The notes: a model not told the origin generated them from the letters alone. DNA of 41,960 nucleotides from Candidatus Nanoarchaeia archaeon (GCA_028717785.1 JAQUND010000012.1:1-41960); one strand, 5' to 3'; positions 20,161 through 29,553 are shown, counted from the stretch's first letter. Made by a program: numbers and translations.

Positions 20161-22845
20161 CTATTTCTTATTTTTATTAATAGCAAACTCAATTTGTTTA
20201 TTATTCCATCCTTTTTTTAATAAAACTTCTTTAATTTGGTTAATATTCATTCTAGTTGAAGCTTCTTTAACATATTTATCCAGATTAATTAAATCTTGTT
20301 TATTAGTAAATAATCTTTTTTTCATTAATTTAACTGAAATTATATTTACTAATTCTTTGAAATTATATTTACCTTTATAAAAATTAATATAATAAACTCC
20401 TGCAACAACTAAAATAAATAAAAATACTAAAAATCCATAGGGATATTTTGGAATACAATCTGAACACCATCCTTCTTCTAAAGGGCTACAAATTTTATCC
20501 CCACATACTGGTTCATTTTCAAAAGGCACATTAGAAATTTCTCCACTATACAAAAATGTTTTAGTCTCTGTTAAAGCATCTAAACCTCCATAACCCAGTT
20601 TATATAAAATATTTAATGAACTTACAACCGGCCATTTAATTATTGGATCTGTTTGAACAATTTGATAATTGGGGGTTAAAATACTAGTTTCATCTATATT
20701 TTGTGTAACTGTTTTTGGAATATATTCAATAATATATTTATCTTTAATATCACCAGAAACTGTAACTGTTTTTTCTACTAATATATATTCTTCAGAAAAA
20801 CCTGAAAGATATTCTATACTAACTGCATAAGCATTTGAAATAACATTAATATTTTTCTGTAAATTAAAAGTATTTTCTTTATCTTGTGTTACTTCATTTG
20901 GAATTTCATAATAACTATTTAATTTTGAATCAAATTTAATAGAATCTACATTTAAACTTGAAGGCATATTATTTCTTTGATTTAGTAATTTTTGTAATAA
21001 TAGTCCATATTCTTGTTCTTTAGCACTTTCTTGTTTTGTTGTATCTGCTTCAATTAATTTATAATCACTTTCAAACTTAGTTAAATTGAAATTTAAATCA
21101 TTAACTAATTTGTTAAAATCTAAAGCTTCTGATAATCCAGAAATACTTGCAGTAGTAGTTAATTGACTAGAAAATGTAGTTAATGAATCTCTTGTTGAAT
21201 TTAATAAAGAACTTAAAGCATTTTTAACAGATTCTATTTGAATAACAAAACTTTCTGTACTAGAAATACCATTTACATCTGTAACTTTTAAACTAACATT
21301 ATATTCTCCAATTGTTTTATATAAATGTATTACTGATTTTTGATCTGAAGTATTACCATCTCCAAAATCCCATAAATAACTAAATGGTTCATTTCCAACT
21401 ACAGACGCATTAAATATAATGGGTGTATTTGTTCCTGTTCTTTCTGGAATATCATTTAAAACTATAGTTGGTGCTGAAACAACACTAAAATCAACAGATT
21501 TTGATTCAATTATATCTGAACCTGAAACTAAATCTAAATTTAGAGAATAATCTCCTGGTTGTGAAGGAGTTAAAACATCACTAAAATCAATTGGTTGATC
21601 AGATTCATCTAAATAATATTGAGTTACCTCACTACAATCAATTAATTGTGGAATATATTTTATTTTTGAAATAGGTTTAGCAAATCCATTAGGGCCATTA
21701 GTTATTGATAAAGGTTCTATACTCAAGCTACCTGCACTTTCGGCCATAAACTTTAAAGGATAAATACAATGAATATAATTTGCATATTTTACATTATTAT
21801 TACAATTAGTCATTATTCCTTTTAAGTCTAAATTAAAACTTGTATCAAATTTTTTTTCATAATCACCATAAAAAGTAGTTATAAAATAATCTAAATCATT
21901 TGCATAATTACAATTTCCACTATCACAATAAAATCCACGATTTATTGCACTCGGTAACTGAAAGGCTATACTATAATAAGAAGTTGTTGCACTTGGTCCT
22001 TTTGAATAAACACAAACTAAATAATTTTGATTTTGTTTTTTTATAAAATTTAAATTCTCATTATTAATTTCACAATATTTCCAAGCATAATTAGAATTAG
22101 GTGTATTTGCATCAATTAAACATTCAGCATCATTAGTACCATCATTTATAATAACTTTATTTTGATTTCTTATTCTTACTCTTAAATCTCCATTTGAATT
22201 TACTGTTTTTATATAAGTTCCAATTTTATATGATTTAGATAAAGGAAGTGTAATATTTTCACAATATTCATCTTTTTTATTACCTCTAATGTACAAATCT
22301 GCATTTTCTGGAATTGTATTAAATAAATAATTTGCTGAAATGGGTAAATAATCAATATTTCCATTTGTTTTTTTTAATGGTCCAATATATTCCCAATCTA
22401 CTATTCCATCATCATTAATATCTAAACTAGGAGAAGTTATTGGGTTATCGCTTGATCCTGTTAATTTTAAAAAACCATTTATGTTTACAGATGAAGGTTT
22501 TGTAGAACTATACGTATTAATATCAAAACCATAATTTGTATTGGTTCCAGCATTACTAAATTCAATTGTTGGATTATCAATTTGTGCTGTTTCTAAATTA
22601 TAACTAGCTGGAATGATACTACCATAACAAGTACCTTCTAAACTTTTTTCTGTAGAAAAACCATCTATATCTATTACTAATTTTGTATCAATAGGCAATC
22701 TAGAAATATTTAATACTAAATCACCTTCAAAAAGTCTTTGAGGTCCATATTCTATATTAGTCAAATTTAACTCTATTCTAGATGCAAAACAGATATTTAA
22801 AAATAATAAAAATACAATTATAGATAATAGAATTTTACCTTTCAT
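20161..22845 (-). CDS. Large membrane-anchored surface protein with a PKD domain
   Basis: 894 residues. Signal peptide (1-22), a long beta-rich ectodomain with scattered cysteines, and one PKD domain (about 460-535) with the hallmark YLWDFGDGNTS and YNVSLKVTDVNG. A helical, probably coiled segment follows (about 540-640). A TM helix (FLVFLFILVVAGVYYINF, about 797-815) is followed by a cytoplasmic tail whose last 30 residues (NINQIKEVLLKKGWNNKQIE) form a helix-turn-helix-like tail seen on many DPANN surface proteins. Likely adhesion or envelope function. It is the first of two adjacent minus-strand surface-protein genes. A GAGTTGAT element lies just before the ATG. Confidence 0.78.
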   Translation of the reverse strand: MKGKILLSIIVFLLFLNICFASRIELNLTNIEYGPQRLFEGDLVLNISRLPIDTKLVIDIDGFSTEKSLEGTCYGSIIPASYNLETAQIDNPTIEFSNAGTNTNYGFDINTYSSTKPSSVNINGFLKLTGSSDNPITSPSLDINDDGIVDWEYIGPLKKTNGNIDYLPISANYLFNTIPENADLYIRGNKKDEYCENITLPLSKSYKIGTYIKTVNSNGDLRVRIRNQNKVIINDGTNDAECLIDANTPNSNYAWKYCEINNENLNFIKKQNQNYLVCVYSKGPSATTSYYSIAFQLPSAINRGFYCDSGNCNYANDLDYFITTFYGDYEKKFDTSFNLDLKGIMTNCNNNVKYANYIHCIYPLKFMAESAGSLSIEPLSITNGPNGFAKPISKIKYIPQLIDCSEVTQYYLDESDQPIDFSDVLTPSQPGDYSLNLDLVSGSDIIESKSVDFSVVSAPTIVLNDIPERTGTNTPIIFNASVVGNEPFSYLWDFGDGNTSDQKSVIHLYKTIGEYNVSLKVTDVNGISSTESFVIQIESVKNALSSLLNSTRDSLTTFSSQLTTTASISGLSEALDFNKLVNDLNFNLTKFESDYKLIEADTTKQESAKEQEYGLLLQKLLNQRNNMPSSLNVDSIKFDSKLNSYYEIPNEVTQDKENTFNLQKNINVISNAYAVSIEYLSGFSEEYILVEKTVTVSGDIKDKYIIEYIPKTVTQNIDETSILTPNYQIVQTDPIIKWPVVSSLNILYKLGYGGLDALTETKTFLYSGEISNVPFENEPVCGDKICSPLEEGWCSDCIPKYPYGFLVFLFILVVAGVYYINFYKGKYNFKELVNIISVKLMKKRLFTNKQDLINLDKYVKEASTRMNINQIKEVLLKKGWNNKQIEFAINKNKK

Positions 22846-22945
22846 TAAATCAACTCTTTTTTTAATTAATTAGCATCTATTATTTATAAACGTTACTACT
22901 TAAGATAATACAAAGATTTTAATATTATTTAACTAATAAAAAATT

Positions 22946-23677
22946 ATGCAAGTTTGGTTATATACAATAGTTAGTGTTTTAGTTGTAAGTTTAATATCTT
23001 TAATTGGTATAATAACTATAACAATTAAAAATAACATATTGAATAAAATTTTATTATATTCTGTAAGTTTCGCTGCAGGTAGTTTACTTGGAGATGTTTT
23101 TTTTCATTTATTACCTGCAGACAAAAATTTAACAATTTATAATTCTATATTTGTTTTAATTGGAATTATGATATTCTTTATTTTAGAAAAAATAATTAGA
23201 TGGAGACATTGTCATATGTTAACAACAAAAGAACATCAGCATCCTTTATCTTTAATAATTTTAGTTGGAGATTCTCTGCATAATTTTATAGATGGTTTAA
23301 CAATTGCAGCAAGTTACTTAATTGATATTAAAGTTGGAATAGCAACTACACTAGCAATTATTTTCCATGAAATACCCCAAGAAATTGGAGATTTTAGTGC
23401 TTTAATTTACGGTGGATTTTCAAAAGCAAAAGCATTAATATTTAATTTTTTATCTGCACTTACTGCTGTTTTAGGCGCAGTTATTATTTTAATAATAAAT
23501 AATATTAATTTAGTAGCATATTTAATTCCCTTAACTGCAGGTGGTTTTATCTATATTGCAAGTTCTGATTTAATCCCTGAATTACATAAAGAAGTAGAAA
23601 TTAAAAAATCTTTATTACAATTATTATTTTTTACAATTGGAATTTTATTTATGTTAGGATTAACATTTATTGAATAG
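22946..23677 (+). CDS. ZIP-family divalent metal transporter
   Basis: 243 residues and about eight TM helices. TM4 carries SLHNFIDGLTIAASYL and TM5 carries FHEIPQEIGDFSALIY, the two paired metal-binding helices that define ZIP proteins (H-N-F-x-D-G and H-E-I-P-x-E-x-G-D). A short histidine loop (RWRHCHMLTTKEHQHP) between TM3 and TM4 is typical of the family. It takes up Zn2+, Fe2+ or Mn2+ into the cytoplasm. The last 11 nt overlap the convergent small gene. Confidence 0.92.
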   Translation: MQVWLYTIVSVLVVSLISLIGIITITIKNNILNKILLYSVSFAAGSLLGDVFFHLLPADKNLTIYNSIFVLIGIMIFFILEKIIRWRHCHMLTTKEHQHPLSLIILVGDSLHNFIDGLTIAASYLIDIKVGIATTLAIIFHEIPQEIGDFSALIYGGFSKAKALIFNFLSALTAVLGAVIILIINNINLVAYLIPLTAGGFIYIASSDLIPELHKEVEIKKSLLQLLFFTIGILFMLGLTFIE

Positions 23678-23999
23678 GTAAACAATCATCTAAACTTTTC
23701 AATAAACAATCTCTTATTAAATCTGGCTCTATTTCATTTGGAATTATACATTTTTTTCCGGTTGTTTCCTCAATTACATAAGGCCAAGCAAGAAGAGGTA
23801 TAGCTAAATCTTCATCTAGAATTGATTCTTTTAAATAAGGTAATATATTACAACCTAAATTTATTAATTTTTGAACAGGTTTTATTTCTTTACCTTCACA
23901 AAAATAAGCTATTGAAGGATCTGAAAAATTCGTAGCTAAACTCCAACAATATCTATTCCAAGATTCTATTAATTCTTCAACTTGTTGTTTAGTTGACAT
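23667..23999 (-). CDS. Small conserved protein of unknown function
   Basis: 110 residues, helical. It opens STKQQVEELIESWNRYCWSL and continues with KPVQKLINLGCNILPYLKES, then a segment with LLAWPYVIEETTGKK. The N/G-x-x-I-L-P-Y-L-K followed by I-E-E-x-T-G layout resembles small helical-repeat proteins found next to accessory genes in many genomes, whose role is unknown. The pairing with the ZIP gene is only tail to tail, so I infer no functional tie. Confidence 0.55.
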   Translation of the reverse strand: MSTKQQVEELIESWNRYCWSLATNFSDPSIAYFCEGKEIKPVQKLINLGCNILPYLKESILDEDLAIPLLAWPYVIEETTGKKCIIPNEIEPDLIRDCLLKSLDDCLPIQ

Positions 24000-24045
24000 A
24001 AAAAGATTAAGAATTTTTAGTATTTAATTATTTATATAATGTAAT

Positions 24046-24564
24046 TTATATTTTCTTAACTAACTTTCCTTGTTTTTGTGGTATTATCAATGATTTAGCA
24101 TTACTAAATTTTTTTTCTAATTCTTTACTATCAAAATATTTATCTAAAAATATTGTTAAAGCGGCTAATTCAGAATGTGGTTGTTGTGTAACTGAAATAT
24201 TAAAATCTGCTAATCCATAAATTTCTCCTGGAACTTTAGAACCACCAACAATTACAAGTAAATTATCAAATTTTTTTATATTTTTAATTTCATCTTGTAC
24301 TTGCAATCCATATACTGTTAAATGCACTATTTTACTATTTTTTTTCTTTTCTTTTATTAATTTAATTTCATCTTTTACATATTCTATTTCAAATGGGCCA
24401 CCAAATTCTTTAGTAATATCATTAACAGTTTCTTCCATTCCTGAATCTTTATCTCCAGAATAATAAATTTTAGATGCTCCAAAAGCTCTTGAAATTAAAG
24501 CTAAATGAGTGCTTATTCTTGGATCTCTATGTATTCTATGATCTAATCTTAGTACTTCTATCAT
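24046..24564 (-). CDS. trm56: tRNA (cytidine-56-2'-O)-methyltransferase Trm56
   Basis: A 172-residue SPOUT-fold methyltransferase that 2'-O-methylates C56 in the T loop, an archaea-specific modification. Diagnostic blocks are VLRLDHRIHRDPRISTHLAL at the N-terminus, HLTVYGLQV in the middle and the trefoil-knot SAM loop NLLVIVGGSKVPGEIYGLAD, then NISVTQQPHSELAALTIFLD. The length matches the family. It is divergent from secF and shares one palindromic TATA box with it. Confidence 0.93.
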   Translation of the reverse strand: MIEVLRLDHRIHRDPRISTHLALISRAFGASKIYYSGDKDSGMEETVNDITKEFGGPFEIEYVKDEIKLIKEKKKNSKIVHLTVYGLQVQDEIKNIKKFDNLLVIVGGSKVPGEIYGLADFNISVTQQPHSELAALTIFLDKYFDSKELEKKFSNAKSLIIPQKQGKLVKKI

Positions 24565-24582
24565 GGTACGAAATTAAAAAAG

Positions 24583-24598
24583 AAACATTTAAATGTTT
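24583..24598. promoter_or_regulatory. Symmetric bidirectional promoter (shared TATA) for trm56 and secF
   Basis: AAACATTTAAATGTTT is a perfect 16-bp palindrome centred at 24590.5. The first bases of the two divergent ATGs are at 24564 and 24617, each 26.5 nt from the centre. One TTTAAA box thus sits at the leaderless distance for both genes, and no second TATA fits in the 52-nt gap. Confidence 0.75.
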
Positions 24599-24616
24599 TT
24601 AATTTTGAATTAATCT

Positions 24617-25492
24617 ATGTTAAAAGACAAAATTGAGCCATTTTATAATAAAAATTATAAATTACTAATGTTAATACCTATTATAATATTAATAATTAGT
24701 ATGGTTTATCTTGGTTTTTTCTATACTAAAAATGGAGATTTTATACATAAAGATATTAGTCTTAGTGGGGGTATTACGGCTACTGTTTATACTGATAAAG
24801 AAATTAATCTTGAAGATTTAAGTGCTAAATTAAATGGTGCTGATGTAAGAAGATTAACTGAATTAACAAGCGGTAAACAATTAGGATTTATTATAGATAC
24901 AGCTAGTACAGATGATAAAAAATTAAAAACAGACATTGAAAATTATTTAGGTATAAAATTAGAGGATAATAATTATTCTGTTGAACAAACAAGTCCTTCA
25001 TTAGGAAGTTCTTTTTATCAAGAATTAATCTACACTTTATTATTCTCATTTATATTTATGGCTATTGTTGTTTTTGTTACATTTAGATCAATAGCTCCAA
25101 GTTTAGCAGTTATATTTGCAGCATTTACAGATGTTGTTGTAGCTCTAGCTTTTGTTGATTTAATTGGTATGAAAATATCTGCAGCAGGTATTGTTGGATT
25201 TTTATTAGTAATTGGTTATAGTATTGATACAGATATGTTATTAACCACAAGAGCAATTAAAAGAACAGAAGGAAATTTATTTGAAAGAATGTTTAGTTCT
25301 GTTGTAACTGGATTAACTATGTTAGCTACTACAGTAATGGCTTTAACAATAGGAACTATTTTTACAACATCCCCAGTATTAAAAGAAATTTTCATAATAA
25401 TTTTAGCAGCTTTAGTTATGGATGTATTCTCAACTTATCTAACTAATTCAGGTATACTAAAATGGTGGTGTGATAAGAAAGGTATAAAATGA
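24617..25492 (+). CDS. secF: Protein translocase subunit SecF
   Basis: 291 residues, six TM helices: TM1 at about 17-36, a periplasmic-equivalent domain at 40-130 with ISLSGGITATVYTD, then the TM2-6 bundle from about 135. The RND-type D-x-x-V-V-x-A-L-A motif appears in FTDVVVALAFVD, and VIGYSIDTDMLLTTRAIK is the TM4/5 proton-relay region. With SecD it uses the proton or sodium gradient to pull proteins through SecYE. The stop overlaps the secD start by 4 nt (ATGA). Confidence 0.93.
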   Translation: MLKDKIEPFYNKNYKLLMLIPIIILIISMVYLGFFYTKNGDFIHKDISLSGGITATVYTDKEINLEDLSAKLNGADVRRLTELTSGKQLGFIIDTASTDDKKLKTDIENYLGIKLEDNNYSVEQTSPSLGSSFYQELIYTLLFSFIFMAIVVFVTFRSIAPSLAVIFAAFTDVVVALAFVDLIGMKISAAGIVGFLLVIGYSIDTDMLLTTRAIKRTEGNLFERMFSSVVTGLTMLATTVMALTIGTIFTTSPVLKEIFIIILAALVMDVFSTYLTNSGILKWWCDKKGIK

Positions 25493-27042
25493 AATTCAAA
25501 AAATTATTTACAAATTGGAGAGTAATTATGTTATTACTTTTCATAATATTTGCATATGTAGCTATAAGTCCAAACTTTAATACAAAAGGAGTTGTAGTAA
25601 AAGCCATAGAATTAAACAGTTCTGCTTCATTTGCAGGTTTTGAAAATCCTGGATCAAGTATAAGTCCAACACAATTAGAAAGAATAACTTCTATTAATGG
25701 AAAAACTATATCAAATTTACAAGACTATTCTAATATAATAAATTCAATAAACAATAATGAAACTGTAAGAATTACTTCTAATAAAAGAGAATATGCTTTA
25801 ATAAAATCAGATAATATTGGTTTAACTGTTAATAATATTCCAAGTTCTAATTTAAGAAAAGGATTAGAATTAGCAGGAGGAACTAGAGTATTATTACAAC
25901 CTTCTGAAACAATAACTGATCAAGAAAGAAATGATTTAATTGCAGTTATGGAAAATAGATTAAATGTTTATGGATTAAGTGATTTAAAAATAAAAGCAGC
26001 AGATGATTTATTAGGAAATAAATATATTTTAATTGAAATTTCTGGAGCAACAGAACAAGAAGTTAGAGATTTAATTTCTCAACAAGGATTATTTGAAGCA
26101 AAAATAGGAAATGAAACTGTTTTCGTTGGTGGTAAAAAAGATATTACATTTGTTTGTAGAAATGATGGTACTTGTTCTGGAGTAAGAGAATGTTTACCTC
26201 AAACAGATGGAGAATATTGTAAATTCGAATTCGCAATTTCTCTAAGTCAAGAAGCAGCACAAAGACATGCAGATATTACAACAAATATCCCACTAAAAAC
26301 TTTAGAAAGTGGAGATCAAGTTTTAGAAAAAACTATTGATTTTTATTTAGATGGAAAATTAGTTGATTCTTTAAATGTTATGGCGGATTTAAAAGGAAAA
26401 GTAACAACACAAATTGCTATTTCTGGTCCTGGAACAGGTAAAACAAGAGAAGAAGCCGTTAATGCAGCTTTAGCAAATATGAATAAATTACAAACTATTT
26501 TAATTACAGGTTCATTACCATATAAACTAAATATTATAAAAATAGATACCATATCTCCAACTTTAGGAGAAGCATTCTTAAAAAATACTGTATTTGTTTT
26601 CTTACTTTCAATAGTTGGTGTTGGTTTAGTAGTATTTTTTAGATATAGAAAATTAAAAACATCTACTGTAATTATAATAATTGTTATAAGTGAAATTTTT
26701 ATTACTTTAGGTGTTGCAGCATTCTTAAAAAACAGCCTAGATCTTGCTGCAATAGCAGGTATAATCGCAGCTGTTGGTACTGGAGTAGATGATCAAATTG
26801 TTATTACAGATGAAATAAATAGAAAAGAATCTTATTTTAATTGGAAAGATAGATTAAAAAAAGCATTTTTCATAGTATTTAGTGCTTACGCAGCAACTGT
26901 AGCCGCAATGTTACCATTATTAAAAGCTGGAGCAGGTTTACTTACTGGATTCGCATTAATGACTATTATTGGAGTTACTGTTGGTGTATTTATAACCAGA
27001 CCTGCATTCGCAGCAATTTTAGAAATAGTTTCTGAAGAATAA
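25489..27042 (+). CDS. secD: Protein translocase subunit SecD
   Basis: 517 residues. TM1 (about 10-27), then a PDZ-like insertion (about 30-112, with ITSINGKTISNLQDYSNIIN), the P1 domain from GLELAGGTRVLLQP with the ferredoxin-like LIAVMENRLNVYGLSD, a small four-cysteine loop (CRNDGTCSGVRECLPQTDGE, then YC), and the TM2-6 bundle with the proton-relay motif GTGVDDQIVITDE. The extra PDZ-like segment and the cysteine loop (possible disulfides outside the membrane) are additions to the minimal SecD. It is translated together with SecF, preceded by AAAGGT as a weak Shine-Dalgarno. Confidence 0.93.
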   Translation: MKFKKLFTNWRVIMLLLFIIFAYVAISPNFNTKGVVVKAIELNSSASFAGFENPGSSISPTQLERITSINGKTISNLQDYSNIINSINNNETVRITSNKREYALIKSDNIGLTVNNIPSSNLRKGLELAGGTRVLLQPSETITDQERNDLIAVMENRLNVYGLSDLKIKAADDLLGNKYILIEISGATEQEVRDLISQQGLFEAKIGNETVFVGGKKDITFVCRNDGTCSGVRECLPQTDGEYCKFEFAISLSQEAAQRHADITTNIPLKTLESGDQVLEKTIDFYLDGKLVDSLNVMADLKGKVTTQIAISGPGTGKTREEAVNAALANMNKLQTILITGSLPYKLNIIKIDTISPTLGEAFLKNTVFVFLLSIVGVGLVVFFRYRKLKTSTVIIIIVISEIFITLGVAAFLKNSLDLAAIAGIIAAVGTGVDDQIVITDEINRKESYFNWKDRLKKAFFIVFSAYAATVAAMLPLLKAGAGLLTGFALMTIIGVTVGVFITRPAFAAILEIVSEE

Positions 27043-27050
27043 AAGGAAAG

Positions 27051-27062
27051 ATTTTTTAAAAT
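27051..27062 (+). terminator. T-run after secD
   Basis: ATTTTTTAAAAT follows the secD stop by a few bases and precedes 115 bases without a gene. The rest of that gap is AT-rich with T-runs and the TATA of the next gene (TTTATATAAT near 27156-27165). I see nothing else there. Confidence 0.4.
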
Positions 27063-27177
27063 TAAGAATTATAATAAAATTTAGTTAAATTCCATAAAAA
27101 GAAATAGTTAAATTTTTATATTCTAATAATTAATCTTTTTAAGACGATATTTTTTTTATATAATAATAAAATAAAAA

Positions 27178-28413
27178 ATGAAAACCCAACAATATTTATT
27201 ATCCCTATTAGAAAAAGGAAAAAATTTATCAGATGGAACTTTAAAATTATTAGATGCTCTTGGCAAACCTAAATTAAAAGTAGCCATGATTAGTTATTAT
27301 TATCAAAAACCGACCATTTCAGGAGTTGGAATTCATGTCCAAAATCTAGCAAAAAATTTAATAAAACATAACTGTGAAGTTCATATATTTTGTCAGGGAA
27401 ATGAATATGGTTTTTATAAAGAAAATGGAATAATAGTTCATACCATAGGAAAAATTTTAACTACGGTTAACGATAATTTTTCTAAAAAAAGATTAGAATA
27501 TGATATTTTTGAATCTGAAGTTGTAAAAGAAATAATAAGAGAAAATTCAAAAAGAATATTTGATATAATCCATACTCATGGAGCCCTTACAAAAGCGGCA
27601 TTTATATTAAGAAAAGTATATAATATAAAATGGATTCATACTTTTCATGCAATAGAAAAATTAAGGATTAAAAAATTAAGTAATGAAGAAAGACAATTTG
27701 AAGATCTTATCTCCTGGATAGAACATACAGTTAATTATTGTGATGGTTCTATATTTGTTTCAAATGATTTATTAAAAGAAGGGGTAAAAAATTATAACCT
27801 CAAATCAAAAATAATTATTCCCAATGGAGTAGACTTACAATTATTTAATTATTACCCTCTAACTAAAAAAAATGTCTTATTTATAGGGAGATTTAGTAAA
27901 GATAAAGGTATAGATATAATTACTAAACTTATTCCACCTATAATGTCTATAAAAGATGTTACATTCACAGCGATTTGTCCTGGTAGTCCAATTTATGGAG
28001 AATTAGGAAAAATAAGAAAGGATATATATAAAATGCAAATAAAATATGGGGAAAGATTAAAGATAATAGATAAACCCCAAGATCAACAAATTCTTAAAAA
28101 TTTATATAGAAATTGTCAAATTTATATTCAACCCTCAAAATATGAATCTTTTGGATTATGTATTTTAGAAGCAATGATTACAGGAAGACCAGTAGTTGCT
28201 TTTAAAGTTGGAGGAATTCCAGAAGTAATTGGAGACGCAGGATTTACCGTAACAAATAGAAAAGAATTTATTTATACTGTAAAAGAATTATTAAAAAATA
28301 AAAATGAATGTATTATGGTTGGAAAAAAAGCATATAAAAAAGCAAAAAAATTTGATTGGGATTTAATAGCTCAAGAAACAATAAAATATTATGAAAAGGT
28401 AAAAAATGAATGA
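27178..28413 (+). CDS. GT4-family (GT-B) glycosyltransferase
   Basis: 411 residues. A short helical N-terminal extension (1-32) precedes the GT-B fold: LKVAMISYYYQKPTISGVGI is the first strand and acceptor loop, IPNGVDLQLF and VLFIGRFSKDKGIDI open the C-terminal half, and PSKYESFGLCILEAMITGRP is the nucleotide-sugar E-x7-E block. Likely transfers a sugar from a nucleotide donor onto a lipid-linked or surface glycan. It overlaps a four-helix membrane-protein gene by 8 nt, so the two are probably co-expressed at the membrane. Confidence 0.87.
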   Translation: MKTQQYLLSLLEKGKNLSDGTLKLLDALGKPKLKVAMISYYYQKPTISGVGIHVQNLAKNLIKHNCEVHIFCQGNEYGFYKENGIIVHTIGKILTTVNDNFSKKRLEYDIFESEVVKEIIRENSKRIFDIIHTHGALTKAAFILRKVYNIKWIHTFHAIEKLRIKKLSNEERQFEDLISWIEHTVNYCDGSIFVSNDLLKEGVKNYNLKSKIIIPNGVDLQLFNYYPLTKKNVLFIGRFSKDKGIDIITKLIPPIMSIKDVTFTAICPGSPIYGELGKIRKDIYKMQIKYGERLKIIDKPQDQQILKNLYRNCQIYIQPSKYESFGLCILEAMITGRPVVAFKVGGIPEVIGDAGFTVTNRKEFIYTVKELLKNKNECIMVGKKAYKKAKKFDWDLIAQETIKYYEKVKNE

Positions 28414-28972
28414 AAACATTATTTATCCATCCTTATTAATCATAGTAGGTATTTTACTAGCTACTGCAGTTATAATCTTTCTTACAAGATTTTTTAATAA
28501 AATTATAAGATTATTTGAACTTTATCCAGAATCTAAGGGTATATTAAACATTTCTTCAAAATTTATATCTTGGTTTTCAGGTTTAATAATATTTTTAATA
28601 TTTGTTAGATGGGCATTGCAAATATGGAAATTAGAATTTACAACAAAACTCATTGAAAAAATTATAATGACTACCCCAAAATATATTTTGGCTTCATTTA
28701 TTATTCTTTGTGGATTTTATATTTCAAGAATAATTAGAGAAAAATCAAAAGATTATAACTTTAAATATAAAAATAGGATACTTATAATTATAGATTTAAT
28801 TGTACATATGACATTTATATTTACTGCATTATATTCTATAAATGTAAACATATTATTTTTTATAGAATTATATAAAGTTATACTTTGGACTATAGGTTCT
28901 ATTGTTACATTAATTATTAGTATAGTTATAGGCATACCCTTAGGAATGAGTATATATAAAAGGAAAAAATAA
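28406..28972 (+). CDS. Four-helix membrane protein, distantly MscS-TM-like
   Basis: 188 residues with TM helices near 8-28, 50-70, 90-110 and 125-180 (last region probably two). PKYILASFIILCGFYISRII resembles the conserved TM-helix repeat of small MscS-like proteins such as the one at 3698, but similarity is weak. The start codon sits in the end of the glycosyltransferase gene with AAGGT six bases before it, so it is translationally coupled. It may be a membrane partner of that enzyme. No firm family. Confidence 0.55.
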   Translation: MNENIIYPSLLIIVGILLATAVIIFLTRFFNKIIRLFELYPESKGILNISSKFISWFSGLIIFLIFVRWALQIWKLEFTTKLIEKIIMTTPKYILASFIILCGFYISRIIREKSKDYNFKYKNRILIIIDLIVHMTFIFTALYSINVNILFFIELYKVILWTIGSIVTLIISIVIGIPLGMSIYKRKK

Positions 28973-29012
28973 ATTTCTAATTGTTGACATCTAACTTTAA
29001 ATTTTGTAAATA

Positions 29013-29039
29013 TTATTAAAAAGAAAGCTTTTTTAATAA
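29013..29039. terminator. Hairpin with T-rich arm
   Basis: TTATTAAAAAG (29013-29023), loop AAAG, then CTTTTTTAATAA (29028-29039), with one bulged T. It lies between two plus-strand genes and can end transcription of the glycosyltransferase unit. Confidence 0.45.
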
Positions 29040-29057
29040 CCAATTTATATTATATTT

Positions 29058-29519
29058 ATGAAATTAAAAGAGAATGTAATTAATTCTATAATTAGTGTAT
29101 TTATTTTAAGTATTATCATTATAGCAGCTACAATATATTTTATTTATGAACAATTTTGGATAGGACCTATCTTTATCAGTTTAGGATTTTTACATCTTTT
29201 AATATTAAAACTTTTCAAAAGAAATTTAAAATCTATTTGGCCGGATCTTATATTTGGTATTATTGATAATGGAATATTAATTATAGCTGCCATAATAGGA
29301 GCAGATTTTGCTGGAATACTTGGAGCAATAGTAGGTGGAGCTTCTGCAAATGCAATTACGGATGGTTTTGCTGGAATCTTCGAAGGATGGACAGCCCAAT
29401 ATTTAATAAAACATAAAATAAAAGATAAAAGAACCGCATTAAGTGCTTCAATAGGTAAAATGACGGGTTGTTTCTTTGGAGCCGGCATTATTATGACAAT
29501 ATTATGGACAATAATTTAG
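29058..29519 (+). CDS. Small membrane protein, VIT/CCC1-like pattern
   Basis: 153 residues, four to five TM helices. The core PDLIFGIIDNGILIIAAIIG, a glycine-rich helix (GILGAIVGGASANAITDGFA) and a final SIGKMTGCFFGAGII recall vacuolar iron transporter-like membrane proteins, which carry a G-x-x-D-G/N start and small-residue helices. The metal-binding cytosolic helix of true VIT1 is absent, so the substrate is uncertain. A minus-orientation ORF inside the gene is a shadow. Promoter: AATTTATATTATATT near 29041-29055 is close to the ATG. Confidence 0.5.
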   Translation: MKLKENVINSIISVFILSIIIIAATIYFIYEQFWIGPIFISLGFLHLLILKLFKRNLKSIWPDLIFGIIDNGILIIAAIIGADFAGILGAIVGGASANAITDGFAGIFEGWTAQYLIKHKIKDKRTALSASIGKMTGCFFGAGIIMTILWTII

Positions 29520-29553
29520 TAACTTTTATAAATAAACAAAAAATAGTATAATT

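Noticed and set aside
26343..26552. Minus-strand ORF within secD.
   Set aside because: Shadow frame inside a confident gene.
28753..29488. Two minus-strand ORFs (28753-29043 and 29144-29488) opposite the membrane-protein genes.
   Set aside because: Both are antisense to genes with better coding character and have no TATA at the expected spacing.
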